Origin: Gammaproteobacteria bacterium
Lineage (GTDB): Bacteria; Pseudomonadota; Gammaproteobacteria; Pseudomonadales; Pseudohongiellaceae
DNA: 64,000 nucleotides
NCBI GenBank assembly: GCA_030654835.1
Contig: JAURWS010000012.1
Span: 1 to 64,000, forward strand
Direction of reading: 5' to 3'
The position numbers and the translations under genes are program-made. The notes beneath the pieces were generated by a model. The model was not told the DNA's origin, made no database searches, and saw only the letters and a list, made by a program, of their open reading frames with translations. Numbering within the stretch: the stretch's first letter is position 1; every line of letters starts with the position of its first letter. Shown here in pieces: positions 63,765 to 64,000 of the stretch.

Positions 63765-64000
63765 ATGTCTCTGAGTAGACGCGATTTCTTCAAGGTCGGT
63801 GGCGTCGGTGCGCTGGCCGCGACTGTGGCACCCGGCACGTTGGCCCAGTCCGCAGCAGTGCCTGCCGGTGGCGCCGTATTGAGCCATCCGGCCACGCTGG
63901 TGGCAGAGATCAGCGGACTGCGGGTGAATCAGCCCGTCTCCTTCAATTACCCGGACAGCAGCTCGCCCTGCCAGCTGCTCAAGATGGGACGTGAGGTTCC
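63765..64000 (+). CDS. aioB: arsenite oxidase small (Rieske) subunit, partial
   Basis: The first 78 codons are in the window; the gene runs past the end. Tat signal SRRDFFKVGGVGALAATVAPG at residues 4-24. After cleavage, the segment RVNQPVSFNYPDSSSPCQLLKMGREV matches the N-terminal part of the arsenite oxidase small subunit, where a similar 'PVSFxYPDxSSPC' precedes the Rieske site. The Rieske Cys and His ligands would lie beyond the window. The ATG at 63765 follows GGAG. If a large molybdopterin subunit follows, arsenite or a related substrate is oxidised in the periplasm. Confidence 0.8.
   Translation, partial: MSLSRRDFFKVGGVGALAATVAPGTLAQSAAVPAGGAVLSHPATLVAEISGLRVNQPVSFNYPDSSSPCQLLKMGREV

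Overview
The window reads as chromosomal DNA of a GC-rich gammaproteobacterium. The evidence is pqq genes with a standard PqqA peptide, the divergent suhB/trmJ pair, Tex, a YgiQ-type protein, ElaA, a LexA box of the form CTGT-N8-ACAG, a Fur box of the GATAAT type, and REP elements of the TGTGGGAGCG family best known from Pseudomonas. I cannot name the genus. There is no CRISPR array, no insertion sequence and no tRNA or rRNA gene that I can recognise. Most of the window is dense core genome in short overlapping operons.

Layout. 1-733 is non-coding, with a strongly folded stretch at 151-261. 734-2967 holds folD, gloA, a small membrane-anchored protein and a cupin. 2994-9870 is a leftward PQQ block: MFS exporter and S9 peptidase, then pqqA, pqqB, pqqD, pqqE, pqqC in that unusual order, with a hairpin after pqqA. 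9888-11974 has formaldehyde/C1 genes (class III alcohol dehydrogenase, purU). 11967-15897 is a sensor kinase and a response regulator with an EAL output. 16042-21783 is a double-length UvrA (four ABC modules) under a LexA box, with three REP-type elements inside its reading frame. 22136-35221 holds a DGSG-repeat protein, a TSUP permease, an acyl-CoA dehydrogenase, a TetR regulator, an acyltransferase, a nitroreductase, a B12/radical SAM protein, a MATE pump, a SuhB that has lost metal-binding residues, TrmJ and Tex.

35229-46982 contains a REPIN, a Fur-regulated TonB receptor, a small AT-richer island (a uracil-DNA-glycosylase-like gene between two large structured repeats), a YgiQ-type radical SAM protein, a DUF945 protein, a second and very large TonB receptor, ElaA and a secreted YHS-like protein. 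47210-57353 is a respiratory and sulfur block: a cbb3-type oxidase with CcoN, CcoO and CcoP-like parts in one polypeptide, a FixQ-like peptide, a TsdA-like dihaem cytochrome, a Tat-exported DsrE-like protein, a MauG/peroxidase with an unusual tail, then a BigR-type persulfide regulator with two YeeE/YedE proteins, a SulP transporter and a DUF302 protein. 57456-63585 is a leftward six-gene operon joining an Mla-type lipid transporter to pta and osmC. The right edge (63765 on) opens an arsenite-oxidase-type Rieske subunit.

The most unusual signals are the paired structured repeats around the glycosylase-like gene, the in-frame REP elements inside the fused UvrA, the degenerate SuhB, and the one-chain cbb3 oxidase beside thiosulfate and sulfide genes. 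All assignments come from reading motifs and gene order; no database search was run.
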